DNA of 64,000 nt from Quercus robur (lineage: Eukaryota > Streptophyta > Magnoliopsida > Fagales > Fagaceae), in the NCBI RefSeq assembly GCF_932294415.1, contig NC_065537.1, positions 49,520,302-49,584,301 of the forward strand. Direction: 5' to 3'. Every line of letters starts with the position of its first letter. Position 1 is the first letter of the stretch. Shown here in pieces: positions 36,600 through 49,839 of the stretch. The notes beneath the pieces were generated by a model that did no database searches, was not told where the DNA came from, and saw only the letters and a program-made list of their open reading frames with translations. The translations under genes and the position numbers were made by a program.

Positions 36600-37147
36600 C
36601 ATATTAGAACAAAGGTGTACCATATTTTAGATTATCCTGGATTGTGGTGTGCTAGTTCTTGATTAGTGCTATATGTGTAAGAGTTGTGGGGAGTCAGTGG
36701 ATCATCTTCTACTTCATTGCTCCATAGCTTGTGAGTTGTGGTCGTTGGTGTTCTATTTGTTTGGAATCCACTGGGTTATGCCTCACAAGGTTATTGAGTT
36801 GTTTAAGTCTTGGCAGGGTATGTTTGGACAACATCATAACATACATTTTTGAAGACTTGTGCCTCATTGCTTGATATGGTGTATTTGGCGTGAAAGAAAT
36901 GCTAGAAGTTTTGAGAGATGTGAACGTTCTACACTAGAGGTTAAGTCTTTTTTTTTGCACACTCCTTGATTTGAGTGTGGTTTTTTGTCATCTTTCTTGT
37001 TCTTCTCTTACTGTTTTACTTGATCGTTGTAATTTTGGTTCTTGATTTGTGCCCCCGTAGTACATTCCCAATGTACTCGGGCTGGTTGTTTTCTTATTTT
37101 AATAAAATTTTCGTTACTTATCAAAAAAAAAAAAAAAAAAAAAAAAA
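36600..37147 (+). mobile_element. 5'-truncated LINE with poly-A tail
   Basis: The plus strand reads the zinc-binding reverse-transcriptase tail (zf-RVT) of plant LINEs: CKSCGESVDHLLLHCSIACE, LWSLVFYLFGIHWV, and CLIWCIWRERNARSFERCE. Then comes a 3' UTR with tttgtgcccccgtagtaca and an A tail of about 25 bases (37123-37147). It is truncated at the 5' side as usual for target-primed reverse transcription and lies in the third intron of the VPS4 pseudogene, antisense to it. A target duplication was not clear. Confidence 0.8.
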
Positions 37148-39185
37148 GTGTAGTAGACTAGTAGTGTATTATGGTAATCTTTCATCAATAAGAAACCTAT
37201 ATATCCAGCATCCTCTCAATACCATCAAAATTTAGTATCCAGACCTACCTATAGTTTGGTAAACAAAAAAGATATCGTGTCCATTGCATTTGAACGAGCA
37301 TATTGGAGTTTTCCTAAAATATTTCATAGTAATTAAGGTGAACTCATTTATTTTCGTAAAATAAACTAATGACTACACCATTTAAAGGAATTGATTCGTG
37401 TATCAAAATGTAATCTAACATAATGGAAGGATATCATTTTCTTGGAAATCTAAAGGCTTCCAATTAACTAGTGCAGATCTTGCAACTCTCTTGTAAAGTC
37501 ATCATAAATATTTGCCTGTCAAGGGCTATAAAACCAGGTTCCTTTTCAGTTATTCTACTTCCAAACATTCATCTCTTACATTTCAGTGCATTGCACAATT
37601 TAAACTATGAAACTGATATTGTAAAATATTATTAAAAAATAAGCATAAGAGATCAAATGGTTCTTAGATATATATTAAAAAAAAAAAAAGTTATGCGGCA
37701 AAACTCAAAGAAGGAGAAGAACTAAGATAGATGATCACATAGATTTCAAATATACAACTCACAATTACGTGTCATTGGCAACAAATATAGCCTTAGTTGT
37801 AAAATCTGCTATTGTAGTCCAATAACTTGCCATCTATAGTTGTTTTATCTGTTATTGTAGTCTAGTTACTTGCTATATATTGGTCAAATTTTTACCTAAA
37901 GAAAGTTGAATCTGCTTCTGTTGCCACTGCCTTTACTAAATAGGACTTCCTCGTTCCAGGCGGACCATATAATAGAAAAGCCCTCCACGGTTTTCTCTTC
38001 CCTGAAAAAGAGATCAAATGATTCTTTTATTATCAAGATGTACCATATGTGACAAGATATTTATGTTAGTGGCTCCAAAAGGAAATACTGCAGAAAATGG
38101 CCTGGAAGTATGTTGCCAGTTCATGAATCTTTTAGATTTAAGCATTAAATGATAATGTCTTTTTGACTCTTCTTAATGTAGACAGTTCAAATCCCACCGT
38201 TTATTAGGAATGGAAAATCAAGTTCTTGATGCAAATTTCACAGCCAGGTGCAAGGGATGGTCTGAGTCTGAGCTCATGGCTAAGTAGTGTGCCTCACATA
38301 TTGAAGCAATGTAAACCCCTCAAACTTTAGAATGAAACTTGATATGCAATAGGTTTTCAAATGGGTCTTAAAACTTATTATAGTTGATATTATTACTTGA
38401 TATGTATCTTTACAATTGGAAGATCAATTGGAAGATACACCGTACAAAATCTAAAAAATCAGTGAAGCAATGGTAACAATAACTCTTAAAATATCCTTTC
38501 TACCTTCTCTAAACTCAGCTGATTCTTTCATGTTCAGAATTAGGCTGATACTCTGGGCCATCAAAGTCCAATGTTTGAGCCTTTTTGAATTCAATTGACA
38601 GAACATAAGCCCAATTAACCATAAGAATTTTGCTTTGGTGTTTGACAAGAGCTTTTTATTGTACAACTGTACTACAACATGTCTTCTACATACATATTTT
38701 CAGTTGTTTCTGGTGGGATTTGTTTGTACAGTTTCCATTGCAAAAGCAGAGCTTGAAAGTCAGAAATTCTGAGTAATACAATTGGAGCATACAATCTCCG
38801 CAACTAATAAACTTGAATTTATGGTACCAGTGGCATATTTTTGAATATTCATAAGTTATCAAGTGTCACCATAAACCAAATCAAACTTATTCACATTGCA
38901 AGCGTGCCAAGATTCAACAAGAAAACTAAAAGCAAATAACCCAAAACTTAAAAATAATGATTGAGGAACTAACCAGTAAAAAATTGGGGAAACTTCACAG
39001 GCAGTATTACAGCCTCTTGCAATGCCTGTTTGGCACTCTCAAGCCCGGCCATGTCACTCCACTTCACGTTTGGTTTCTCCCTGATTATCACAGAATCAAG
39101 GCCAGCCCTAAGCTTTGCTTGCTCCAGATCCTCCGAATCTTTCCCCACTCCTCCCTTCAACTTTGTCTTTGGTTGGCTAGCAATT

Positions 39186-39842
39186 CTACAACTTGAGTTC
39201 TCAAATAAGCAACTTATCCACACCCTTAGAACATGCAACCAAAAACCCAATACTCAGCAACACCTCAGATTTTCTATTAATATTTCTGATACTTCAAAAT
39301 ATAACCAAACCTGAAAGTAAAATAAAATAAACAATTCAACTTCAAATCAATCAAAAATAAAATAAAATAGCCCAGTACTCAAATTTCATTGCTTCATATA
39401 TTTATGATAAGCCATTTACAATTCCAGATTTTTTTTTATTCCAAAGCAAATTTGCAATCAAACCCTGAAATCTAGTTCAATAAGTACAAAAGTGAAAAAC
39501 CCAATTCTCAGAATTTGTTTCTATGATGATAGTGATGTTGTTCAAGAAGCGATAACAGGTAAGCTTTACAGGTCGGAATAGAAGACTTCGATAAACAGAA
39601 AATTACGGTTACAGACCTGAAATTCAAGCTTTACTTTCTCTCCGGTGCTTTGCGTTTTGATAATGAAAATGAAATTTCTGAAACAGAGAGAGAACCAACC
39701 AGTAGGTGCAATGCAAGTCCGGACTTCTTTCACGTTGAGACAAAGAGCGTTTAATCGTAAAAATTACACAACTTAGATCATAATTATGCTATAGAAATAG
39801 AATAGCCGCCTCGGCTCTCAAGTCTTTTCACGTTTTAATTAC
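39186..39842. other. Sequence upstream of the VPS4 pseudogene, no MIT exons found
   Basis: The exons for the MIT domain would be expected here on the minus strand but none is visible. The sequence around 39590-39740 has the look of a 5' leader but carries no start codon joined to the exons. Confidence 0.4.
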
Positions 39843-39900
39843 AAATGATTGGAAAAGTTTTTACTTTTAACCTTTGGGTCCGGTGCACCGTAGCAAGTTT

Positions 39901-39932
<32 letters not shown>

Positions 39933-39965
39933 GAAAAATTTGTCAAAACAGTACATTACTTTTTT

Positions 39966-40021
<56 letters not shown>

Positions 40022-40549
40022 AAAATTTCTTAAAATAGAATACTAACATATGCAGCTTACGTTAATAAATCTTTTAATTTTTAAGTATTTTGGACTTTAA
40101 AAAAAAAGTTTTAACTAATTTTAGTTACTAGATTCTTATAAATAAAATAAAAAACCATTTATTTACTTATGCCAAAGAAGAAAAAACCAGTTCCTCAAAA
40201 AAAAAAAAAAAAAAAAAAAAAAAAGAATATGAAGAAAAAACCAATTTTAGTTAAGTAGTAGTTTTAATACTTCTGTATCGTAACGTAAAATATATTAATC
40301 ATTTTAATATTTACTCAACAAAAAAAATTTTAATATTTATATTTATTATAAATATTTAGGTGAGAATAAATAAATTACTGATTATTATATAAGTTCACAC
40401 TTATCATATAGTGTACTATAGTTCTTATAATTGCACATCAAATATATATGTGTGGATTTTAGACTTTTAGCCACAATTCATGCAATTTTTGGTTACTTTT
40501 AGTTAATTGTGGCACTTAAGGGCCATGAATTAAAATGATTGGAAAAGTT
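39843..40549. repeat. 17-bp direct repeats around a poly-T-rich insert
   Basis: The sequence aaatgattggaaaagtt occurs at 39843-39859 and again at 40533-40549. Between them lie long poly-T tracts (39899-39920 and about 39960-40017) and a poly-A tract near 40197-40224. The pattern suggests a target duplication around a retroposed A/T-rich insert, but no element family is recognised. Confidence 0.55.
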
Positions 40550-41029
40550 CATGGCATTAATTAAAATTTTTAAAAATTGAAGATTTATTTTTAAAAATTT
40601 AAAACAATAAAATGTATTTATAAAGAATCAGAGTCTACAATGGAGAGGATAAAAGAAAGAATTTCTCTCAATCCAAATCAAGGGCTCCTTGTCTCCTTAG
40701 CATGTGTTTTAATAAATTTTACTGTTTAATAAAAAAATATATAAGAATGTTTATCTCACATTGGTTATGTGTGTCTAGTGTTTGCTATTTATAACCTCAG
40801 TCTATAACTACAAAAATTATGCCCTTTTGTAGTTGTACTTTGGTTATGTAATGTATTATAAACCTGATTTAAAATACTAGCATTACTATTTTCATGCGTA
40901 TTCTAATAAGTATTACAAAAAAAAAAAAATTCGGAGTAAAGAAAATTATATAATTTATTAAAGTCTTTAATAAAGGGAAGCTAATTGGAGCAAGGAGGGA
41001 ATAGCCTCTTGACACCATCAGGATCTATT

Positions 41030-41830
41030 TCAATTTTTAGTTTACTTCCTAATCGCCTTGAAACATAATGTAATAACTTATATTACCGCCAAACATATTT
41101 TATAAGACTAAAATTAAACTACGTTATAGTCCTAGAAATCAAAATAACATACTTTATTTTGCTTGTCATGTTAACACTTCATCCTTTCCCATGATATTTG
41201 ACCCATCCACTCCCACGCACATCCAAGACATTAAATCCTCTCAACATCTTTACCTAGTATGTTTCTCTTTAACAAGAATATCTTCATCTCTTTCTTACTC
41301 ACATGATTATAATCCTACTATATATGCACATACTTGAATCTCCTTATTTTTGGTCATCCTATTGAGAGTGCACATCTTTTCACGAGCCATGACCATGTTT
41401 TATTTGGTGACTTTCTATTTACCACCCACAAAAGTACTTGCATTTCCTATTAAGCTATCCAACAAAAATCAAATTTCTCTTCAATTCTAGGTCTGTCCTA
41501 ACATTTTGCATCTTCCATAGAGCTCGACTCAATAGTATGATTCAAATATCACCCTTGCCCATTATATCCAAAGGTTCATCATCAACTAGAAGAAATTTTC
41601 TGAAATCACCATTGATGTATTTCTCTATGAATTCTTGATGTGCAGCACAAGGTGACCAATTACACTCAGAATTCAATGATTGACGACTACTTCTAAAATG
41701 GAAAAATAAAATAAAGCGCCTCGCTCTTGCACACGCATCATCGCAAGTCTCACATTCATCAAAACACATGTTGCTAAGGCCCCAGAACGATGGTGCAGTT
41801 TGTCCTAGAAAATCCGTAGTCGACAAATGT
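41030..41830 (-). mobile_element. Copia polyprotein fragment (gag-pre-integrase region)
   Basis: The minus strand shows, across several stops and frame changes, the order of blocks in a Copia polyprotein between protease and integrase: FRKFLLVDDEPLDIMGKGDI, ALWKMQNVRTDLELKRNLIF, VG-LNRKCKY, and MSEKEMKILVKE-type sequence (the conserved HMSEKGMK block). Neither LTRs nor reverse transcriptase are attached. It is an old fragment. Confidence 0.65.
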
Positions 41831-42037
41831 TATACATTTGGTCCTTTTGTCCACTCTTGTTAAGTTTCAGGGATATATATAAAAGTTCAATGATATTTTG
41901 AGATAGAAATAAAACCTAACTATATCCTTTTGTTCCCTAAATAATAGTTTAGACCTTTAGGTTCTATTTTTCACCCCTAAAATATATATTTTATTTAGAG
42001 ACATCAACGAAAGTGAAATTTCAAGGATGAGGATAGA

Positions 42038-42076
<39 letters not shown>

Positions 42077-42769
42077 AAATAAAACATGTACCGTATTTAA
42101 AAAAATGTAAAAAAAAAAATTATTTTATTCCTAAAATATTTTATTTTTATGCTTGCTTATGTGATTTTAATTCCTAAAATATTTTAGTGCTCAAGTTAGT
42201 CTTTTATTTTATTTTATTTTTTTCCATTATATTACTTCCTTACAAAATTCGATCCTACAATCATCTCTCTCGCTCAACCTAAGACAAAGAGAGAGAAAGA
42301 GTGATTGTTGTTGGAGATCAAAATTTCCTCTAATTGTTTGTTTTCTCAACCAATTATTAATTGCCTTTTAAATTTTAAATTTTTATGTTTATGTTTTATT
42401 TGGAAATATATAGAAGAATATTGTGTTCATCTTTCTTTTTCTTTTTTGGGTCTTTTTTAAAGAGTCTTTTTTGTGGGATCCAAGTGTAACACATGAAAAT
42501 TGTTTGGCCGCGTTTTGCCTAACCGTTTATGGTCAAAACCAAGTAAAAAAGAGGTTATATCACCACTCCGTTAGCCATATGATAATGGGAAGGGAACGAA
42601 AAAGATAAATTAGGTACGACTTTTTCTTTTTGTCAAAAAAAAAAAAGGTATGTCTCTTATATATTTTTTATGAGGATTATAAGAAAAATAAAAATAAATT
42701 TCATGGATTAAAATAGAATCTAAACCAAAATTTAGGAAACACATGCATATTTTTGCACATAAGAAAAGA
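41831..42769. other. A/T-rich spacer with (AT)n
   Basis: No gene recognised. An (AT)n run of about 28 bases lies near 42043-42070. The stretch 42240-42300 is ct/ga-rich. Confidence 0.4.
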
Positions 42770-43942
42770 GGATAAATTACAAAATTAGTCCCTATCTATT
42801 ATACTATATGTTAATTTGGTCATTAACCTTTCAATTGTGTCAATCTGATTTCCTCACATTTTCAGTGCCGCATCAATTTAGTCTTTGTCGTTATCTCTTA
42901 AATGGAAAAAGCTAATGTGTCAAATGGAATAATAAAAAATTATTTTCCATGCCATGTCAACTTCCAATTGTTCCACTATGTCAGATTTAAAAAAAAAAAA
43001 AAAATTTAAAATGTTTGAATCCGGTGTTCACGTTAGGCTTAGGCATAGAAGAGAGTTCATATTTTGCATAGTAAATACTAAATAATGGCAGAGGACAAAG
43101 AAGACACAGAAGGAGGATTCCAAAATCAGAATCCTAACTCTTATAAGAACAACAACAACAAAGAATCCAAATGAAAGTCATGCAAGGGATGTCTCTACTA
43201 ATCGTCTCTGCAAAGATCCAAATCCAAAAACCTCACCTGGGTTGGCCTCCCCAAAACCCATCTCTCTATAATCCTTTTTTTTTTAAAACTGATTCTTATG
43301 ATGCTTATGGGTCTGTTTGGTTGCCGAGAAAATCAAGGAAAAGGAAAGAAAGTGTTTGTTCACTCAGTTTGATTTTATTTTTATTTTTTTTATGGGTTTT
43401 TGCATTTGGATTAGAAGAGTGGGTGTTATTTTGATTTGATTGTTGTTGTTGTTTGGGTATTTTTCTGGCAACCAAATAGTGAAATAGGGATTGGTTGTGA
43501 ATTGTGATGATTTTGATATTCTTAGCATAAGACGATTTTAGGTAGTGGGTTGATGTAATTTTTTTTTTTTTTTTTAAATAATGTAATACATACTGTTACT
43601 TGAGTGTTAATGACCATTAGTTTGGATCCAACGTTGTAATTTATGTAGAATGGCTAGAAATTTTAAGGGAGTTATGGGATTTTAGACTCACGACAAACAT
43701 TTTAATTTGGATTTTAAAAAAATCTGATGTGGCGGTATAGTTGGCAGTTGCTGTAATATGAAAATATATATTTTTTTATTTATTTTGTTTGATACATCAA
43801 TTTTTTTTAATCTAAGAGATTACAGTAAGGATTAAATTGACACTATACTAAAAATGTTAGGGATCAAATTGACATTATTGAAAAGTTAGGGACTAAAATT
43901 GGCATATGATGTAAATGATAAGGACTAATTTTGTGGTTTACC
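42770..43942. mobile_element. Long-TIR element, MULE-like
   Basis: The first ~130 bp (ggataaattacaaaattagt...) and the complement of the last ~130 bp (ggtaaaccacaaaattagtc...) match over most of their length, including the block gtcaat-tgat. They form inverted repeats around a unique centre of about 900 bp (43020-43700). The centre is less A/T-rich and includes a stretch (43085-43260) that could be captured host sequence, though I do not recognise it. No target duplication is apparent (flanks aagaaaaga and atggtgtgc), so the superfamily assignment is tentative. Confidence 0.6.
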
Positions 43943-44601
43943 ATGGTGTGCCTTTGTGTTAGAATCTCTTTTCCTCTCCCTTGTGTGTGTGTTTGTTTCT
44001 CAAAAAAAAAAAAAAACTTTGTGGTTTACCCAAAAATATAAGCAATCCATATAAAGGAAGAGAACTAAAATGGTATATATTTTAAATTATTTTTAAGGTC
44101 TAAAATAGACTATGAATCTATTATGAGTTTTTGGATTTGAAACCTCTGTATCTTGGTACTATTCCATAGGATTATTTTTGCAAAAAAATCTGAACACTAT
44201 GTTCCACTGATAAGAATTTGCCACTTATCTTCTTATTTAATTAAATTCTCTCATTATGCCTTTTCTTAATTAATTACCCAAACTAAATTAAGAAACCAAA
44301 CACACAACCACCACCAACCTTGGCCGGTGCCAGCCATCTCCGCCTTGAACGTCACCTGTCACGGCAGCCACAATCGCCCGATCTACACCACCACTGGAGA
44401 TCCAAGCCAATCCCACCAATTACCCTCACTCCACCAAAATGACCAACAAATCTGACTTTATTTCTCATTTCTTCACTATCTATTAAGAAACAAAATCAAC
44501 AATAAAAGGTGGAGAGTAAAACATAAACAAATCCAACGTAAAGGCTATTCAAAACCAAAAGGATCTCTAGAAGAAAAGCCCAGTAGTTTGAGTTGAGGTA
44601 T

Positions 44602-44880
44602 TCACGTGATGGGCTTCAGATCCTTGGCAGCGCCGATGGTTGGATGGTTGTAAATGGCTGCTTTGATGGCGTTGACTCCAAAGAAGGTTGGTGGAGGTGG
44701 TGGTGGGGATATGTTGGGATTTTCTTTGTACCATTTGTCCAAATATTGTGTTAGATCCACTGCTTCCTGACTCTCCCTTTCCCGATATGCTCAAAACCTT
44801 GGAGGTGATGGACGGCCATGAAAGGCGGAGTTGTTGCTGTCGCTAACCTCTACTACTGCTGTTAGTGAGGCAACAATAAG
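44602..44880 (-). pseudogene. Unidentified C-terminal coding fragment
   Basis: The minus strand reads RERESQEAVDLTQYLDKWYK, then ENPNISPPPPPPTFFGVNAI, KAAIYNHPTIGAAKDLKPIT and a stop at 44602-44604. Upstream in the same frame lies EVSDSNNSAFHGRPSPPRF, separated by a single TGA. The composition, with a proline loop followed by an ordered block, looks like the conserved end of a real protein. I cannot name the family. The TGA and lack of an upstream start suggest a broken or partial copy, but an intron end could also lie there. Confidence 0.4.
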
Positions 44881-45515
44881 ATGTGCTGGCTATATATATA
44901 TTTATTTTAGGTAATTAAAATAAGAATAAGCATAAATTTTGGATTTGCTTAAATAAGTGGACACGTGTCAGGTTTTTATTTGTGGAATACAAAGTGGTAT
45001 AGGGACTGTGGGACAGAAGATGTTCACTCCCTTGTTTATCAAAAAAAGACAATTACTTTCTTCACTTTTATATATAGAATAAATTGCTGAATGTCACCAT
45101 AACTTTGAATTCATACATGAATTAATATGGTATAGAATAGATTGTCCCTTACATTATCAATTAGTTTTTTTATTATCTAGTGATGGATACTGATACTTTT
45201 GTATCTTAATTAGACTACCTTTGCTTCAAAAGGTAAAGATCTACATTCAAATTATCACGAATGAGACTTAACGGATTAGGAATCATACTATCCTTGTTCA
45301 AAATAGATAACTAAATTAGAAACTAAATAGATAATATAAAGAGTGAAAATATATAATGGAGTTATGATTTATTTGATTTAAAATAAAAGGGTTTAAAATG
45401 AGAAAATAAAAATAAAAATAACACGCAATATCCATCACAAGAGGAAAGTTCATTAGATATCTTTCAAAACAAAGTAAAAATAATAATTTCTAACATCACC
45501 TACATCACAAATAAC

Positions 45516-48500
45516 TTATGACCCATACTTCGCTTTCTTGTTTATGATCCTTGATCCATATGTTGAAATGACCATGTCAATAAGAAGGTGAAATTGCATG
45601 CATGTGAATAGGGTAACTGGAACACTAGCAAGACAAATGACAGGAATGACCACCCGTGATTTTCCTGGTAGAATAATGGAAAGAGAAGCACAAAAGGTTA
45701 TCATCATGGTTGCTATGGAGAGGATAAGGGTGGAAAGGCCAACTATCATCTTTTTGGGTAAGGAATTAAGGAAATCTTCCTCTGCATAACGTGATGTGAG
45801 GATGCCAAGAAACATCAACAGTGAAGTTGAGGCAGAAAGTAGAGACAAAGCATCAGATATTATAAAGACCATAAAAACCTTCTCATTTAAGAAGGTTGGC
45901 AAGCCTGTTTCTTGTTTGTTGCCACCTGGAACTGTAATTGCTGCTGCAAACATAATGGTAACAATCAAAGTAGCTACCACTGTACAAGAAGATGATGTCC
46001 CCTTCATCCATTCTTCTCCTTCTTTCACCAACACTTTATGGCTTTCTGTAAACAATTCTCGAGGTCTTTTACCATTTGTGTTTATACATTCTAATTTGGA
46101 AGGAGGGACAATGCTCTCCACCTCCTGATTTATTAAACAAAATCTCATAAAGACTATTACTTAAGATATAAAAAAATATATATATATTAAATACTTAGTG
46201 ACTTTGCATCTTTTTCCTTTTTTTTAGAATGATTCTATCTATTATAAATGAAAAGTTTATAGGATTAAAAAGTGAGAAAGATTGAATGCTTGAAAGTTAG
46301 CATGTTGAGTTTTGTGTATAGTATATGGGTTACTTTTATATGACTTTTGATTTTCACACATGCGCTATTTCACATCTTTTTTTTTTTTATACATTCACTT
46401 TTATATGTTAAAATGTGGAAATTTTTACATCAATTATGGATAGACCTATAAAATAGTGGATGTGAATGAGTGTGAAAGAATACTTTTCTCTTTTATATAG
46501 GCACACTAAATAATGCAAAAATACAAAAATACCTAGATATGCAAGTATATACAGGTAGAACATTGTAATGTAAGGATAATAAAGTGTAGTGAAAAAGAGT
46601 ATTGATACTTTGAATCATGACAGTTACGACTTGGCCTTGGGCTCCTAGGCCTATTTGGCCTAGTATCTAGGCATTTTTATTTTTTATTTTAACTTTTTGG
46701 AGAGAGAGGCCTAGTAAATAGGATAAACTATAATGATATGGCACTCTATAGGTTTTATCTATTGTAATTCATAGGTGAAATTACATAAAAAGTACTAGAG
46801 TTTATACACTTTTTTAGATTAAGTCTCAAGTTTTTAATTTTGTTAATTAAAGTCATAAACTTGTGAAATCATTTAAATTTGAAGCCTGTATTCATATATT
46901 TTATTCATTTATGTTATTTTGGACACTAATAGAGTACAAAAAAAAGGAAACCATTTATAAAATTTGTATTTTACTAAGGAATCAATTTTTATTTTTTGAC
47001 TCTCTCTCTATGTAGTTTTCTCTCCAAGCTTTCTATTGATCAATAATTGCAAAATTGACTTATGAACAAATCTTAAGCGAAATGTAGAGTTTAATCACTT
47101 GTTTTATGTTTTAATCTGTCATGTTGCTATCCAAAATAATAGAGATGGACCAAAACCTTAAATCGAAACAATTTTATAAATTTAAGACCTAATAATATTA
47201 AATAGGTATAAATTGTACACCTTTTTATATAACTTCATCTAATTTATATTAGTTGATTCTATTAAATAGATTTATCTTTTGAACTTAATGGAGTGGAAAA
47301 CTCTTGTTAATTACTTGTTACGCACTTTAATAACCTTTTTTAATCATTTTTTTTGATAAATTCACAATTGAATTAATGAAAACACATAATATCTCTTAGC
47401 TAGCAAAATATCAAATTGATAAAAGATTAGTAATTATCTTTTATATAAAATTTTCAAAATTTTTAAAATTATATAGAAAACAAGAGTTAATATATCAAAT
47501 CAATAAAACATTGTTATAGATAGTTTAAATATTGTAAAAGATAACCAATTATTATATTCTGTACATTAAATTATATTATTATTTTAATTTAACAATTTAA
47601 TGACTTTTTTTTTATGGGAATTAGAATATGAAACCACCCAACCTTTTACTCTATTTCATTTCACTTCCATTTCGTATTTGTCAGTTTATAATTCCACCCC
47701 CCCCCCCCTCTTTTTAATTATCTCATTTCCGTTCATTTTCTTTATCTTATTGGTGGGATATTGAAGTCGTAGTTATCCTCACACATTTTGACATTTACGT
47801 GGATCCTTAGTCACCTATTCACTCACGCATTCTCACATTGTAGTTTAGAATAGAGTTTCCAAAGAGTGTCAGATAATTAATCATAAGAGAACTGAAAACA
47901 ACTCATCATTGAAATTATATTAAAAATATATAAATAAATAAAGTGAGGGATATATATTATACCTTATACCATTGTACTTCTCTTTGCATAAGAAAAGCTG
48001 CTCCTGGAACCGTATTACGTCTAGCGGAGCGAAGTGTAATATGGTATTTTTATCGCGATCTTCTAAAGCAAATTTTGGGTTCTTTGCAGGAGATCTGCAT
48101 AGGAGGCGAAATACTTCATCCTGACGATGAAGAACGGCCAACTTAAATAAGTCTCGATCCGTGGAGTTTTCACGACACCATACAAGGTCAGGACATGCTT
48201 TCAGCATTTCGGTAACAAACTCAACTCTCCCTTGCTTGACAGCTTTGATCATGGCTTCAATAACCTTACCATTTTCTAGTTGTTGAAGATTCAAACCCGG
48301 TAATACTTCGCACATGCGAAGTAAAAGTTTTTTGGATTGGTGGTGAAGAAGCTTCAATTCATATATTTGATCAATTTCTAAGTCAATAAACAAACAATGT
48401 TTAGTCAACTATTTGAGAGAAAAAAAAAATGAAGAAAAAGAAGTTGACCACAATGATCAATGAGTAAGATATGAAATTAATTGACTAAATGTATCATACC

Positions 48501-48535
48501 CAGGAATTTAGGGAGATTCCAAACTGATCCTCGAG
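45516..48535 (-). pseudogene. Ankyrin-repeat PGG-domain membrane protein, broken copy
   Basis: Three consecutive exons are recognised: 48535-48500 (VWNLPKFL), 48377-47963 (ankyrin region) and 46124-45516 (PGG domain). The middle exon reads IYELKLLHHQSKKLL, VIEAMIKAVKQGRVEFVTEM, DLFKLAVLHRQDEVFRLL and DRDKNTILH, then shifts frame near 48005-48030 before VPGAAFLMQREVQWYK; its 415-base length is one base off the phase needed. The last exon is fully open for 202 residues: SSSCTVVATLIVTIMFAAAI, VPGG, then three more membrane spans. This is the ACD6/ITN1-type plant family, ankyrin proteins of the plasma membrane linked to defence and salt responses. The upstream ankyrin exons are missing. A short plant-specific alternative splice rescue is possible but unlikely. 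Confidence 0.8.
47963..48377 (-). pseudogene. Frameshifted ankyrin exon of the PGG gene
   Basis: The exon is bounded by an acceptor (ttag) before 48377 and a donor (aag|gtataa) at 47962. Reading is open from the start to NTILHF-APLDV and again, in another frame, from NTVPGAAFLMQREVQWYK to the donor. Joining to the PGG exon requires the second frame, so an indel of one or two bases separates them. Confidence 0.75.
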
Positions 48536-48929
48536 CTGTAAAGTGAAAAAAGAAAAAACAAAATCAAATACGATTACTTAAAAAGAATAGAGAATAGTTA
48601 GTTAGGGTTGCTATTAGTAGGTTACGCATTTGCTACCAAGATTAGTTTTGCTGATGCAGATTTGTAATGTATTTATTCGTGTAGTTAGAAGTTTGTTAGA
48701 TCCTAGAGGAAGCTATTGACGTGCTTAAAAGTATACATAGAACTGTAAAATCCATGTAGAGTAGAGAATCAAATCTCCATTGCCTTGAAAGAACCAAAAA
48801 TTGTTTCCATTTCTTCAACTTATCACTAGCCGACCCTAGACCTGGGCAACTTCGGCGAATAAGTTGCCCCCAAATGCCAGGGTGAATAAGTACTTTTTTA
48901 TTAAAAAAAAAATGTGAGTTGTTCAATTT

Positions 48930-49786
48930 TGTTGGGTTAAAAATAGATTAACCTCGGTTTATTAATTCAATTATTTAAGTTGATTAATTATCCAAATTAC
49001 ATGCAATATCGTGGAGACACAAACAAATCACCAATTTAAACTAGAGTGCAGTGGAAAATAAATTAACACAATGATTTGTTGATGAATGGGAAACCTTCAC
49101 AAATAAAAACCCCACTGGGTAAATTTTAGGTCATCACTCTTGAAGAACCCACTAATTAGGAATAATTGGTTATAAGTATAAGGAATCTTACCACTATCCA
49201 ACTTATCCCAAAATACCAATTTACAGTTAAACCCTTATGCTAATCTTCAATTAGACTTGATCTTGTAGAAACTTCTCCTTTGCACGAATCTCAATCCATA
49301 ACTAACTGCACAACAACTTGATTGTTGTTGTTTGATGCAAAGTTCTTCAATTCACATTTATAGATCTGAAAAAAGCTTGTAACATAACCCAAAGATGCAC
49401 AAGATGTCATAGTAGCTTCACGAAAGCATGTATCTCAATAGTAGTCTCTGTGTCTATGAAACCCTAGAAAAGTCTTGTCATCATGTGCCAAAAAATAAAT
49501 CTAAAAATTTAGAATCTGTATACATCGATAGATTGAGAGGTGACGAGGTATGTATCGCAATTCATTAAAGCTTGATAGATTGGAGGTGTTGAGCTAGGTA
49601 TCCAGACTACTTGTTTCAGCTTTTCTTGTATTGTTTCTTGAGTAATCTTCATATCTTCAATAATACTACTTGTTATACTTCTTCAAAGTACTTCATATTG
49701 TTCTTAAAACCACTTAGAACTACATAATTATAAGTAAATTGCATTTTGTCATATGATATACCAATTCATAAAATATGACCCTAACA
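48930..49786 (+). mobile_element. Likely solo LTR (857 bp)
   Basis: It starts TGTTGGGTT and ends ACCCTAACA, inverted tips typical of LTRs. The flanks are both A/T-rich (aattt before, atttt after), so a 5-bp duplication is only approximate. Part of its 3' half (about 49540-49786) recurs in inverted orientation from 63532 to the window end, which supports it as a repeat family. No coding sequence. Confidence 0.6.
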
Positions 49787-49839
49787 ATTTTTGATTTTTT
49801 TTCCTTTTAAGAATGCCAAAAAAAAAAAAAAAAGATTAA

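Noticed and set aside
43171-43434. 87-codon plus-strand frame
   Set aside because: Not similar to anything I recognise; it sits in the centre of a long-TIR element and has no splice or start support.
45598-46128. Plus-strand frames opposite the PGG exon
   Set aside because: They are shadows of the well-supported minus-strand PGG coding exon.
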